Of a stretch of DNA of 62,500 nt, positions 12,167 through 21,248 are shown piece by piece (positions within the stretch are counted from its first letter, which is position 1; each line of letters begins with the position of its first letter). The notes beneath the pieces are model-generated. The model had not been told where the DNA came from and searched no databases. It saw only the letters and a list, made by a program, of their open reading frames with translations. Source of the DNA: Leishmania martiniquensis. Taxonomy: Eukaryota > Euglenozoa > Kinetoplastea > Trypanosomatida > Trypanosomatidae. The translations under genes were made by a program, and so were the position numbers. The stretch is from assembly GCF_017916325.1 (NCBI RefSeq), contig NC_090156.1, forward strand, positions 1 to 62,500, read 5' to 3'.

Positions 12167-12469
12167 TCACGCGTAGCCGTACAGGATGTGGCCGTGCTTG
12201 CGCAGCGCGTTCACGACGTCCGACGCCGTCACAGTCTTCTTGCGCGCGTACTCGGTGTAGGCCGTGCTGCAGCGCACAATGTCCTCCACGTAGGCCTTCA
12301 GCACGCGGCGCACCTCATCGTAGATCTCGCTCGAGATGCGCTTCACGCCGCCGCGGCGCGCGAGGCGTCGGATGGAGCCGCGCGTGATGCCGCGGATGTT
12401 GTCGCGCAGCACTTTCTTCTGCCGTTTGTGGCTGCCCTTGGCATCAGTGGAGCGCTTACCCTTGGCCAT
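12167..12469 (-). CDS. H4: Histone H4
   Basis: 100-residue core histone H4 ending in the typical '[12 protein letters not shown]'. The middle carries the kinetoplastid form of the fold ('[25 protein letters not shown]') and '[20 protein letters not shown]'. The N-terminal tail ([13 protein letters not shown]...) is the kinetoplastid type and lacks the Gly-rich tail of animal H4. The ATG is at 12467-12469 on the minus strand. On that strand a strong pyrimidine tract (plus 12526-12577, CCTTTCC/CCTCTCC runs) precedes the start and fits a trans-splice acceptor. It is the first gene on the telomere-facing side of the strand-switch region. Histones in these organisms are multicopy and dispersed; one copy is seen here. 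Confidence 0.98.
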   Translation of the reverse strand: MAKGKRSTDAKGSHKRQKKVLRDNIRGITRGSIRRLARRGGVKRISSEIYDEVRRVLKAYVEDIVRCSTAYTEYARKKTVTASDVVNALRKHGHILYGYA

Positions 12470-13466
12470 GGTTGGATATGTGGAGGCCGTGGAAAGGTGG
12501 AAGGATGAAAAATTGTGCTTGTAAAGGAGTGCTTTCCGTGTAGAGGGGAGATGCGGAGAGGGACAGGAAAGGGACAGGAAACAGAGTTGGCACGTTGTTT
12601 GTATTCAAAGGCAGGTCTGGGTGAGAGAGAAGAGCCTTAAGAAGAAGCATCAAAGCAGTGCGCTACCACGCAAAAGTGGCTTTGAGAAGATTGAATATTG
12701 GAGGTGATTGTGTCCGCTGTAGAGATAATGCGGAAATGTAAGCAGACTTTGATTTTTCTCTGCCTAATGCTCGGAAAGGCCTCTTTAAATGTGTGCTATG
12801 GTTGTGATTCAAAGGAAGTGCGCTGTCATTGGCTCTCGTCGAGGAGAGGGTTTTTGGTGATAGGTGCCCCCCCTCCTCTCCCAAGCCTTGATGCCACGCA
12901 GCCAAGCACTAATAAAGCGGTTGCGAGAGAATCGGATAGTGTACTTTCGGCAAAGGGGTGAAAAGGGTAGCACTAAGTGTTTATGGGCAGACAATCCGTC
13001 CCTTCCTCCCCCCCCCCCGAGGCACAAGCACATGTATGCCAAAGCCGGTATTGATGACTTTTTTAATAGTGGTCAAAACCCTATTCGGAAACCATCGTAC
13101 CGGCGAAGCAGAAGAATGGTGTTCAGAGTTCAGTGCGTGAAAGAGAATGCTGACATGAAAAAGGAAAGGTTGTCTTCCGCCTCGCAGGCGCTAGCACGAG
13201 GTGGAACTCGTTGTGGCTGGCTATGGATTTGACTCACTTGTGGTTTTTTGGCCCAAAGCAATTTTCCAGCTCGAAGAAGGTGTTCGCAAGCTGAGGAACC
13301 GACTAACTGTCAACCTCTCTACTCAAAACTTATTTTTTGTCGATTTTCTTGTCACGACTTGCGTAGCGCATCGGGCCAGTGTACTGCATCGACTTCGCAA
13401 GGGAGCAAAGCTAAGTTTTTGTGTGCCCTTTTGCACATTTTTAGCCGTCTCACAATTAGACTTGAC
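12470..13466. promoter_or_regulatory. Divergent strand-switch region (probable RNA polymerase II start region)
   Basis: About 1 kb between the minus-strand H4 start and the first plus-strand gene. Genes on either side point away from each other and no strand change occurs later, so transcription of both units must begin here. In trypanosomatids such regions lack TATA-type promoters and are marked by acetylated histones and variant histones. The sequence has pyrimidine tracts in both directions and a C homopolymer at ~13008-13018. Open frames in it look like chance. Confidence 0.75.
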
Positions 13467-14507
13467 ATGGAGAACGACTGCCGCCCTAATATACCAAAAA
13501 CTCGCGGTGGTGGCGTGTTTAGATCGTCTAAAGATGTCAAATTGCACGCAAATGACTTTGAATGGGAAGCAAAGGTTGCGGAGCTTAGCAGCAGTGAGCG
13601 AATTCTTGTAGACGAGTATATGACCAGATGTCTGGCAGAGTTGGATCGAGCCGGATCGCTTACTTCGCTGGAAGAGGTGCCTGCGAGGCATTGGGAAATG
13701 CATTTCACTGCATCGAAGCACCATTTTCCGCTCAAGAACTACATTGTGCACGCGTTCCCACTCCTACGCAGCATTCTCGGCAAACAAGACTCGCCTGTGT
13801 GGATTATGGAGTGCGGCTGCGGGACAGGAAGCACGCTTCTCCCAATTATGCGTGAATGCACAAGCACGAGCATTCATTTTGTCGGCTTTGATATTTCCTC
13901 GTCAGCCCTCTTGCATTTTCAGAACCATGCAATTGCGCAGAGCTATCTTCAGCGAAACCAGCTCACACTTTTCCCCTTGGCGATCGGCTCCCCTACCTCT
14001 CTCGCAGACTCGGACACGATGACGCCGGCGGTGAAACGGCAACGGACAAACGGAAATGTTACCCTTGTAGCGGACGCCCTCACCGCTGCGGATAAATCAC
14101 TTGAACATCAACTGTTTGATGCTGTGCTAGTTGTGTTCGTCCTTTCTGCATTACCAACAATTGAGAGGATGGTTGTTGCTCTCAGGCAGCTAACGAAAAC
14201 TTTGAAGCCTGATGGTGTGCTTTTTTTTAGGGACTATGCGCTACCTGATCATAACTTTTTCCGCTTTTTAGCTAAAACAGATAAGAGGCTGGAGAGCGTA
14301 GCGTTTGCGAAGGGTGACGGCACAACTCAGGTTTTTTTTCATAAACAATTTGCAACTGAGCTTTTTGCCTCCGCTGGGCTTGTCGAGGTGGACGATGATG
14401 CATCGAAGCTGACGTATCATTGCAATCGGCTTGTGAACCGAAAAAACGGCAAAATAATGGATAAAATTTTTATTAACGGAGCGTTTAAGGTAGCTCCGAG
14501 AAGCTGA
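13467..14507 (+). CDS. tRNA m3C methyltransferase, METTL2/METTL8 (Trm140) family
   Basis: 346-residue SAM-dependent methyltransferase. Residues ~14-34 (GGGVFRSSKDVKL.. to FEWEAK) match the N-terminal entry motif of METTL2-type proteins. Next come an 'ARHWEMHF' motif (~73-80), motif I 'ECGCGTGST' (~115-123) with the acidic 'GFDIS' strand (~140-144), 'VLVVFVLSALP', 'FFRDYALPD' and the late 'FAKGDGTTQVFF' and 'NRLVNRK' motifs typical of the family. These enzymes make 3-methylcytidine at position 32 of the tRNA anticodon loop. The frame is open upstream to 13248, but the first ATG at 13467 fits the family N-terminus and the upstream part is unrelated. It is the first gene of the plus-strand unit. 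The codons are AT-richer than in genes after 36 kb, with T8 runs inside the frame. tRNA m3C is the family's usual substrate; the exact tRNA set is unknown. Confidence 0.85.
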   Translation: MENDCRPNIPKTRGGGVFRSSKDVKLHANDFEWEAKVAELSSSERILVDEYMTRCLAELDRAGSLTSLEEVPARHWEMHFTASKHHFPLKNYIVHAFPLLRSILGKQDSPVWIMECGCGTGSTLLPIMRECTSTSIHFVGFDISSSALLHFQNHAIAQSYLQRNQLTLFPLAIGSPTSLADSDTMTPAVKRQRTNGNVTLVADALTAADKSLEHQLFDAVLVVFVLSALPTIERMVVALRQLTKTLKPDGVLFFRDYALPDHNFFRFLAKTDKRLESVAFAKGDGTTQVFFHKQFATELFASAGLVEVDDDASKLTYHCNRLVNRKNGKIMDKIFINGAFKVAPRS

Positions 14508-15042
14508 ATTAAGAAAGCTTGATGTAGGCGAGATTGTATCTTCAATAAGGAGAGGGCCGCGAGTACGTAATGAAGGGGTAGAGTTCTTGGAGTTTGTCAA
14601 TACTGTTTTCTTGTGCACAAAGATCCTGTGATTGAGAGGACCTTCGCAGTTTGGCGACAGAAAAGAACGATACTGTGTTTTGTGGGCTCCTTCTTTTTCA
14701 GCGGTGAATATCCTGGAGGTACTTTCACCGCGCTTGCTGGGTTGTACGCTCATCAGCTATGGAGCACCTCAATGCTTGTCTCTCTTAGGGGATGATCATC
14801 GCATTTGTAGGGGCATTCATGATATTCGCAGCGGAAGTGGATGCTTCTTCTTGCTGTTAGCCTGGTATCATTCCTCATTGTCGTTCTTTACAATCTCTTC
14901 ACAAAGATGCTCGCTTCTGTTTTGCAACCCGCTGTACATTCTGGCGGTCTCACGTCCACAAGGCTTGCTTCTGCAAGTATCACAGAGGAGGAAATCAGTC
15001 CACGGGCCTCATATAAGCAAGGAAGGGGGTTTTCGAAATATC
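14508..15042. other. Intergenic region upstream of RBX1
   Basis: 535 bases of UTR-type sequence. A pyrimidine stretch ends in TTCTTTTTCAG (AG at 14700-14701) and another at ~14840-14906 ends in CACAAAG. Either could be the RBX1 splice acceptor. The RBX1 frame stays open upstream to 14632, but that extension has no RBX1 similarity. Confidence 0.5.
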
Positions 15043-15363
15043 ATGCAGTCGAAAGACGAGACGGGTAACTCGAGTGTGGTTGATGGCAGCGAGGGTAATC
15101 GATTCCAGCTGAAAAAGTGGAACGCTGTTGCGCTTTGGTCGTGGGACATACAGGTGGATACCTGCGCTATTTGTAGAAACCACATTATGGATTTGTGCAT
15201 CGAGTGCCAGTCGAATCCTTCTTGCTCACCAAAGGATTGCACTGTTGCTTGGGGCGCCTGCAATCATGCGTTTCATATGCACTGTATATCTCGGTGGCTG
15301 AAGACGCGCAATGTGTGCCCTTTAGACAACAAAGAGTGGGTTTACCTACGGTACGGCGCATGA
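15043..15363 (+). CDS. RBX1: RING-box protein RBX1/ROC1 (cullin-RING ligase subunit)
   Basis: 106-residue RING-H2 protein closely matching RBX1 over nearly its whole length. It has the cullin-binding N-terminal strand '[16 protein letters not shown]', then '[18 protein letters not shown]', '[34 protein letters not shown]' and a short tail. The zinc-ligand cysteines and histidines of the three-zinc RBX RING are present. RBX1 binds the C-terminus of cullins and recruits the ubiquitin-charged E2, in cytosol and nucleus. The start at 15043 gives the normal family length; the open frame further upstream is taken as 5' UTR. Assignment is very secure. Confidence 0.96.
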   Translation: MQSKDETGNSSVVDGSEGNRFQLKKWNAVALWSWDIQVDTCAICRNHIMDLCIECQSNPSCSPKDCTVAWGACNHAFHMHCISRWLKTRNVCPLDNKEWVYLRYGA

Positions 15364-15790
15364 TTTAGGTGACATGTGTTATGTTCTTCGTAATGACCAC
15401 TGTTGCACTCTTAATCCAGAGGTGATTTTTGGGGTTGTGGGTGGACTTCTACGTGAGTATGGGGTACTTTTTTAAGGTACCCTGCTGTGCAGGCAAAAAA
15501 AAGGTTTCCTTTTTTGTAGTATAGTAAGCGGTGGTAGAGTAGCAAGAGGGAGTTATTATCGCATGCTGTCGCTTGTTCATACGAGTCTGCTATGCTCAAG
15601 GGCGAGGCTGCTCATTGGTGGTAGCGGCTCACAATGGCCGCCTCTGGTAGATGCTTTGACAAGATGAAGAGCCCTATAGAGAAAGTCATGCTTTCAGAAA
15701 AGCAGCCCGCTTTTTACTCGAAACGCCTGTGTCGGAATTTTGCATTTTTGAACACCTTTACATGTGTACCTCAATAGCTAAAGACGCCTA
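15364..15790. other. Intergenic region upstream of the p22-like gene
   Basis: 427 bases, AT-rich, with A- and T-homopolymers. A T/C-rich stretch before CAATAG (AG at 15776-15777) lies 14 bases before the next start and is a plausible splice acceptor. No gene seen. Confidence 0.45.
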
Positions 15791-16558
15791 ATGACACTTT
15801 TCAAATGGTCGGTACGACGCCTGTGTGGCAACTCTGTCCCTTCCTTAATCGATTCCTCGACGTCCTCGCGGGTGGCACCACACAACTTGAAGGTTAGCCA
15901 TGTTCTTGGAACTGGGCGCTTTTCACTGCAAGGTGAAGCAATCAATCACTCGAAACTACTAGTACAATGCACACTCTGTCCCCCGCCGTCTCAGAAGCAC
16001 CGGGGTAGCGGAAAAGTAGTCCACGAAGGAAAGAAAGGGAGCGCTCTTGGATCCATCGAGTTCGAGTGTGAGCTGTGGAACATATGTCGCGGATTTCCCC
16101 TCGTCTTGTCACTTCGCTGTAGCACACGAGCTGGGCTTCTGTTAATAAACGGCGCAAGCTTTACTCAGGCGAGCTTGGTGGCGTTGGAGGGGCCAGAATG
16201 CTCGCATCGTCAATTCACGTACCACGGTCCGCATATGAACCAGTCGCATTTGGCAGAGTTTGTGATCGGTCGCAGGCAAACGATCTCACCATTAGATGAT
16301 ATCGGGCATTCAGAGGCACTCTTTTTCAGTGCGGCGCGCTGCTTTGACAGTTCTTCTAGAACCTGGTTCGGTCACACCCCTGTTCACACTGTGAAACCTG
16401 AACTTGCTGGTCGCATCGCTGAGTTGGTGAGTGTCTTTGGGGTCGATGACGCGCTGGCCGAATACGTGGAGTGGAAGGCGCATGCCTTAGAGAAGCTTGA
16501 GCGGGACGCCTGGACTCATATTTCAAGTGTTGTGCTGCGGGAGCTAACGAATGGCTAG
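15791..16558 (+). CDS. Mitochondrial p22/MAM33 (p32/gC1qR) family-like protein
   Basis: 255-residue protein beginning 'MTLFKWSVRRLCGN', an Arg-containing amphipathic start that suits mitochondrial import. The best family signal is at the C-terminus, where 'ELVSVFGVDDALAEYVEWKAHALEKLERDAW' parallels the p32/MAM33 pattern (short helix, G-V-D-D-x-L, then a long terminal helix). The middle is consistent with the family's antiparallel sheet but weak in sequence. Members are doughnut-shaped acidic trimers of the mitochondrial matrix; the trypanosome p22 acts as a cofactor in RNA editing. This copy may be a diverged paralogue. Confidence is moderate, because most of the match is in one segment. Confidence 0.55.
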   Translation: MTLFKWSVRRLCGNSVPSLIDSSTSSRVAPHNLKVSHVLGTGRFSLQGEAINHSKLLVQCTLCPPPSQKHRGSGKVVHEGKKGSALGSIEFECELWNICRGFPLVLSLRCSTRAGLLLINGASFTQASLVALEGPECSHRQFTYHGPHMNQSHLAEFVIGRRQTISPLDDIGHSEALFFSAARCFDSSSRTWFGHTPVHTVKPELAGRIAELVSVFGVDDALAEYVEWKAHALEKLERDAWTHISSVVLRELTNG

Positions 16559-16995
16559 AGTGCGTCATGTCGTATTGCTGTTTTGTTTCACAGATGTCTG
16601 CAATACTGCGCGTCGGCGTTTCCTCCGCACAGGAAAAGGAAGAGTTGAAATACTAGAACGCTCAGTTCAGTTCTGTTTCAAATCCGGGTCTTGAGAAAGC
16701 CACGCAACATTTGCTTTTAAGCAGGCTGTTGGCGCACACAGTAGACTACACTGTCGCCAATCATGCACTTCTTAGCGTGGCGAGCAAAGCCGCCAATGGT
16801 TCCGTGGTGCCTTTGAGGAAACTGATCGATACTACTGTGTGCATCTGTACTGTTCTTGTTACCTCATACATACTTCGTGCAGGAGAAAACTCGGACGAAA
16901 CCAGTATCGCTGCAATAGGCGCCTCTCTCAACGCCTTCTCTAAAGCCCCACTCTCCTTTGCACAGACTTCTGCTGGTGAGGAAACCATATTATCA
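16559..16995. other. Intergenic region upstream of the first coiled-coil/BAR-like gene
   Basis: 437 bases. A pyrimidine-rich stretch ending CTCTCCTTTGCACAG (AG at 16964-16965) lies 30 bases before the chosen ATG and is a good splice acceptor. The frame of the downstream gene is open back to 16711 without an ATG, which is best read as chance. Confidence 0.5.
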
Positions 16996-17691
16996 ATGAA
17001 GAGGTTCGTGCTGGAAACGAAGGCTGCCTTGGGTAGCGCTCCCAAGACTGTGGACTGGGACTTCGACGAAAAGTCTAGCAAATTGAAGGCTATGGAAGAG
17101 GGGCTTTCCAGCTACGTGTCTGCCAGGGAACAGATGAGGGTGGCTTGCCAAAGCCTCTTGACAGCGATGGATAGCATGGCGAAGGCCCTTGGGACAATGA
17201 CAGCTGCACATGGCATTCCTCAATCCATGCGGGCGGTTGTTACGGAGTACACCGAGGTGGTGAGGAAGGGGACGTTTGTGTTTTTAGTGGACTTCAAGAA
17301 AGCCATAGATGACGACGAAAGTACAGCTGAGATGCTGAGCCTTGCAGCCAAGTGCAAGAGTCTCGCTGCAAAGCGCAAGAAGGTGATGAATGAATACGAC
17401 ACGTACCGCGAAGCTGTCGGCAAAAAGGAAGTTGAATACAAAAAGAAGGGCAAAAATCTTGCTGATTCGAAGTACTACGAGGAGGAAGTAACCAGACGCG
17501 ACAGCCTTAGGGCTGAGTTTGAGAAGGTGGACAGCGATTTCAAGAGCAAATATTGTGAAATGGAGGTGAGGAGGCTGTCCAGCTACATGAACGCTATCTC
17601 AGTTTACCTGCAATGCACGTTGCAGCTGATCTCCTCAATCGAGAAAGAATTGGAAGTGGTCAAGAGAAATGCGGACATGGTGAACGTCTAA
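16996..17691 (+). CDS. Coiled-coil protein with BAR-like helical pattern, paralogue 1
   Basis: 231 residues, almost entirely charged amphipathic helix. It is clearly related to the gene at 19244-19960. Shared features are the start (MKRF.. versus MLKF..), a 'KKVMNEYDTYREAVGKKEVEYKKK' block with its partner 'NKLMNTYDAHRHSVAKKESDYKRK', a following 'RRD.L...FE..D..FK' motif, and a Cys-Thr-Leu near the C-terminus. Three long helices with Lys/Arg patches are what a BAR membrane-curvature domain looks like, and the 'YD..R..v.KKE.dYkrK' block resembles the central helix of amphiphysin-type BAR proteins. Function is inferred from this pattern only. The ATG at 16996 aligns with the paralogue's start and follows a splice acceptor at 16964-16965. 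Its 3' UTR carries a SIDER-like repeat. Confidence 0.75.
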   Translation: MKRFVLETKAALGSAPKTVDWDFDEKSSKLKAMEEGLSSYVSAREQMRVACQSLLTAMDSMAKALGTMTAAHGIPQSMRAVVTEYTEVVRKGTFVFLVDFKKAIDDDESTAEMLSLAAKCKSLAAKRKKVMNEYDTYREAVGKKEVEYKKKGKNLADSKYYEEEVTRRDSLRAEFEKVDSDFKSKYCEMEVRRLSSYMNAISVYLQCTLQLISSIEKELEVVKRNADMVNV

Positions 17692-19243
17692 TGCTCTTTT
17701 TTCTTTTGCAAGAAAACCAGAGGGCTTTGTGTTACTCTTTTGCTGTTCGCCTTCATTTTCTCGCGCGCTCATCGTACCACTGCCGCGTTTAAAATGCGAC
17801 GCGCAATCATGTGGGCTCACAATTCCAGGTCGCTTTCCAGATCGACCTGCTGCTGTGTCTCGCTCCTCTAAGAGGGTTAGCGTGCTTGTGGGAAGGCTGT
17901 CTCTTCTCTGTGTGTCTCTTCTCAAATGAGCGTGCCACGCAGAGCGTGCCAGCACGATCTTGCGTGGTGCCTCCCCATTTTTTTATGCGTATGCTGAAAG
18001 GAATTGTAGAGGGTCTTAGCGTCAATATTCAAAAAAACGTCCTCTTTTTTATGTATGAGACCAGGCAAGACTTTCTTCTCCATTGATTTTTTGCTGCCTT
18101 CTTGATGATTGTCACCAGAGCGTGCGGTGTCCGTCTGCAGCGCCTCGCTCTGTGTGGGGAGGTCGAGCATTATCATTCTCCCTGCCAATGCCGAGGCACC
18201 TCTGGTGGCAACAGGGCCAGGCACTCGCAGCGTAGGGAAGGCAGAGCAATGTATCGCTGCCATGTCAGCGGTGAGTTCCCGGGTAGCGTTGCGTCTGGCA
18301 CAACTGCGATAGAGGTGACGCTAGCGCCATCCATATGATAGGCAGCGTCTCGAGGCGGCTCGAACGTGCCTGGCCTGGCCCTCACAGTGCCCGCTGGTGT
18401 GGATGCTAAGCCATCTTAGGGCGGGCTGCACAAGGTAGCGACCGGCATGAGGGGATAGCTGCGAGGTCACATATGCTGCGGGGGTGGGCGGAGTGTGAGG
18501 CAAAGTCCGTGCTCGGAGAACCGAGCCAACACTGGTTTTACACGTATGCACGACTGCTTCGCACTGCGCGATGGACCTTGAGAGTCTGGGTACAATGGAA
18601 GCGGAGTAAGATTTAGTGGCAGGATGGATGCACTGAAGCGGAAAGGAAACTTGTCCTTGGTTTTCGCGCACTCTTCTTGTTTTATTTTTGTTATCTACGG
18701 AGGACGAGGTCGGACTAGTCGTCTGACGAAGCATTTGCCTCTCGGGCTGTTTTTATTTTGTTGCAAGCTCTAGTCTCCCTCTCGGTGAGCAGGAGCAGCG
18801 AATTCTCGTGCGAGCGAAGCCAAGACGTATTCTATGTTATACGCTTAGGGGTCTGAGTGGATTACCTCTTAGTCAAATGCCAAACTCTTTAGAAGGTGCG
18901 AAACGTCAGAAGTGGAGCCGCGGCTGTGTCGTCAGAACGTTTGTCCCTGGAGACGTACATATTTCCCTCTGGGTCTGTGAAGCAAAGCTAAGGCTCTGTA
19001 CTAGGGACACAGGAGCGTATGAAACAGTCTCTCACTGCTGTCTTAGATGCCTTCGGCGATCATTTCACGTGTCTCTGTGCATCAAGTCTGAAGCCGCGAA
19101 GCGGCAGCGCTTACGGTAGCTCTCCACTCTTCCCAAGCCCTTTATTCGACCTCATTCATCTTCTAGTCATTGTACTGCTAGGAAGAAAAAAAAACGGGCA
19201 AAGCTCTAGACCAGGGCAAAAGCTACGCTTCCAAAGAGAAGCA
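17692..19243. other. Intergenic region containing a SIDER-like repeat
   Basis: 1.55 kb between the two paralogues. The identical 337-bp repeat occupies 18111-18447 and similar non-coding sequence continues to perhaps 18560. A pyrimidine tract with AG just before 19244 (CTCTCCACTC.. to CTTCTAG, ~19118-19165) is the probable acceptor for the next gene. Frames within it are short. Confidence 0.55.
18111..18447. mobile_element. SIDER2-like degenerate retroposon, copy 1
   Basis: A 337-bp block identical base for base to 20162-20498 at a constant offset of 2,051 bases. It begins GTCACCAGAGCGTGCGG and ends GCGACCGGCA. The sequence continues past the shared part (TGAGGGGATAGCTGCGAGG...), so this copy appears longer than copy 2. 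Its place in a 3' UTR and its general sequence match what I recall of Leishmania SIDER2 elements, which can affect mRNA stability. It codes for no protein. The class was assigned from memory, without a search. Confidence 0.7.
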
Positions 19244-19960
19244 ATGTTGAAATTCAAAACCGCGCTGAAGCTGGCCCCGTCTACGCGTGACGAGGAGTAT
19301 GACCGCCGCAAACGTGAACTGAAGGATTTTGACGCTGCAATGCGCCACTACAGAAGCTCCATGGAGAAGTCGAAAATGTCTATTAGGCGCGTTGTCGAAG
19401 CGTTCGCCGAAGTGTGCAAAGCATTTGATGCACTTTCTGACAACGTAAATACCCCAGATTGCACGAAGGATTGCGCACGTGCTCTTTCCTCGTCTGTGGA
19501 GCGTATCGATGTAACGTTGAAGCTCGACTTCAACACCACAGTGGATTTGGCCGTTCTCTCTGCTATACATGAGCTGAAGATCTTGTACGATGAGTGCGGC
19601 AACCTGGAGGTCAATCGTAACAAGCTCATGAACACGTATGATGCTCACCGCCACAGTGTCGCCAAGAAAGAATCAGATTACAAGCGAAAGTCAAAGGATC
19701 TGCGATCGTCGAAATCCTACTGCGCCGAAGCGGCGAGGCGGGATCAGCTGGAGGGAGACTTTGAGGCTGCTGATAGGAAATTCAAAGACGCCCACGACCA
19801 CCTCATACAAAAGTGTGCGATAACGTCCACAAAAACTCTAAACGCATTCGTAAACTGCACATTGCGTTTCATGGAGGGAACCTCGCGAGAGTTCGAGGTT
19901 CTGAGGGGCTCTGTAGAGCAGGCCGTGCAGGTGCTGCACTATGGAATGTGTGCAGACTAA
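19244..19960 (+). CDS. Coiled-coil protein with BAR-like helical pattern, paralogue 2
   Basis: 238 residues, paralogue of 16996-17691 at very roughly a third identity in the C-terminal half. It starts MLKFKTALKLAPS, continues as long charged helices, and has the 'MNTYDAHRHSVAKKESDYKRK' and 'RRDQLEGDFEAADRKFK' blocks. No membrane span or signal is visible. A BAR-type, membrane-associated role is inferred from helical pattern and basic patches only. The frame is open upstream to 19019 (an ATG there), but the paralogue alignment and the pyrimidine tract with AG at ~19165 favour 19244. The gene lies exactly between two identical direct SIDER-like repeats, an arrangement that could allow its excision or amplification. 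Confidence 0.75.
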   Translation: MLKFKTALKLAPSTRDEEYDRRKRELKDFDAAMRHYRSSMEKSKMSIRRVVEAFAEVCKAFDALSDNVNTPDCTKDCARALSSSVERIDVTLKLDFNTTVDLAVLSAIHELKILYDECGNLEVNRNKLMNTYDAHRHSVAKKESDYKRKSKDLRSSKSYCAEAARRDQLEGDFEAADRKFKDAHDHLIQKCAITSTKTLNAFVNCTLRFMEGTSREFEVLRGSVEQAVQVLHYGMCAD

Positions 19961-21248
19961 GAAGGCGATCTCGAGTCGAGCTCCTGCTCCCCTTCCCATG
20001 CCCCCCCCCGACATACACACGTTGCAGTGAAACGTTTTCCTCCAAATGCAGCAGGACTCTTTGTATGGCGCTGCTTTGAAGGGAGGTACCTTTTTTGTCG
20101 GAGCATAAGCTACTTTGCGTTGTCATGCGGTGCTACTTCTTTCGTTTAAGTGATAGCGAGGGTCACCAGAGCGTGCGGTGTCCGTCTGCAGCGCCTCGCT
20201 CTGTGTGGGGAGGTCGAGCATTATCATTCTCCCTGCCAATGCCGAGGCACCTCTGGTGGCAACAGGGCCAGGCACTCGCAGCGTAGGGAAGGCAGAGCAA
20301 TGTATCGCTGCCATGTCAGCGGTGAGTTCCCGGGTAGCGTTGCGTCTGGCACAACTGCGATAGAGGTGACGCTAGCGCCATCCATATGATAGGCAGCGTC
20401 TCGAGGCGGCTCGAACGTGCCTGGCCTGGCCCTCACAGTGCCCGCTGGTGTGGATGCTAAGCCATCTTAGGGCGGGCTGCACAAGGTAGCGACCGGCACG
20501 ATGTGCGCTTCACAATAGGGTTAGTTACGAAAAAAAATGAGTTACTTAAGCCCCTCTTCGCTCCTCTATAGCGTTACTCTAGCTTGTCTCGCCGTTATGT
20601 CCTATACACCATGTCTTTTATTCGATTCACGTTTTCTCTGCTGAGGGCATGATGCCTACTGGTAGTGTCGCTTGTGCTTCATTGACGCCAGGGCTCGAAA
20701 CCGGTCTCATGTGAAAAATGGAACACGAGCCACACATCACACCCACACGTCTGCTGAAGCAAGCCTGGCAAGCGCACCCATCCCCTATTTTCGTTTTTTT
20801 TCTTCCGCAGCACCTCGTGCGTAGTCATGTGCATCTGTGCACAAATTAGTTCCTTGTCGCTGCACATTAAGGCGAGCACGCGAGTTGCTGAAAACCGTTT
20901 CCTGCTCGCACTCTAACTGCTTCTACTTCAAGCCGATGAAGTCGGTAAAGGAGAAAAAAAGAGACTTCTCAGGCCCACAAAACGTGCCAAGACTAGCGTG
21001 ATGTACCGCTCTACTCTACCCCAGCTTTTCGCATGTGGCGTAGAGGCGTGTGTGTGATCTCGAGTTCCTTTCGCCGATTATATTGAATGATGCGGAATCA
21101 GTGGTTGTATACCTCTTTCACAAAGCTCATCCTCGCTACCCCCGTCCCTTTACATTTTCATTGTGTATTGTCTTCTCGCCAGAGCTTATTTCATAGTGAA
21201 ACCGGCCATTACTGCACATCTGAGCCGCATGACACACAGAACGAAGAA
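19961..21248. other. Intergenic region containing SIDER-like copy 2
   Basis: 1.3 kb. It has a short C-rich tract at ~20000, the 337-bp repeat at 20162-20498, then AT-richer UTR sequence. The upstream part of the SNARE frame is open from an ATG at 21087, but that 54-residue extension is unlike SNAREs. Pyrimidine stretches at ~21000-21075 and 21165-21180 could guide splicing. Confidence 0.5.
20162..20498. mobile_element. SIDER2-like degenerate retroposon, copy 2
   Basis: Perfect 337-bp copy of 18111-18447 in the same orientation, about 200 bases after the stop of the second paralogue. After GCGACCGGCA the two copies diverge at once (here CGATGTGCG), so this copy is truncated relative to copy 1 or the identity tract ends there. 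Non-coding. Confidence 0.7.

Noticed and set aside
13248..13466. N-terminal extension of the tRNA methyltransferase frame
   Set aside because: Starts with TTG, lacks similarity, and the family N-terminal motif follows the ATG at 13467.
14632..15042. Upstream extension of the RBX1 frame
   Set aside because: Would make a 243-residue protein, whereas RBX1 is ~106-108 residues; the extension starts with TTG and is unrelated.
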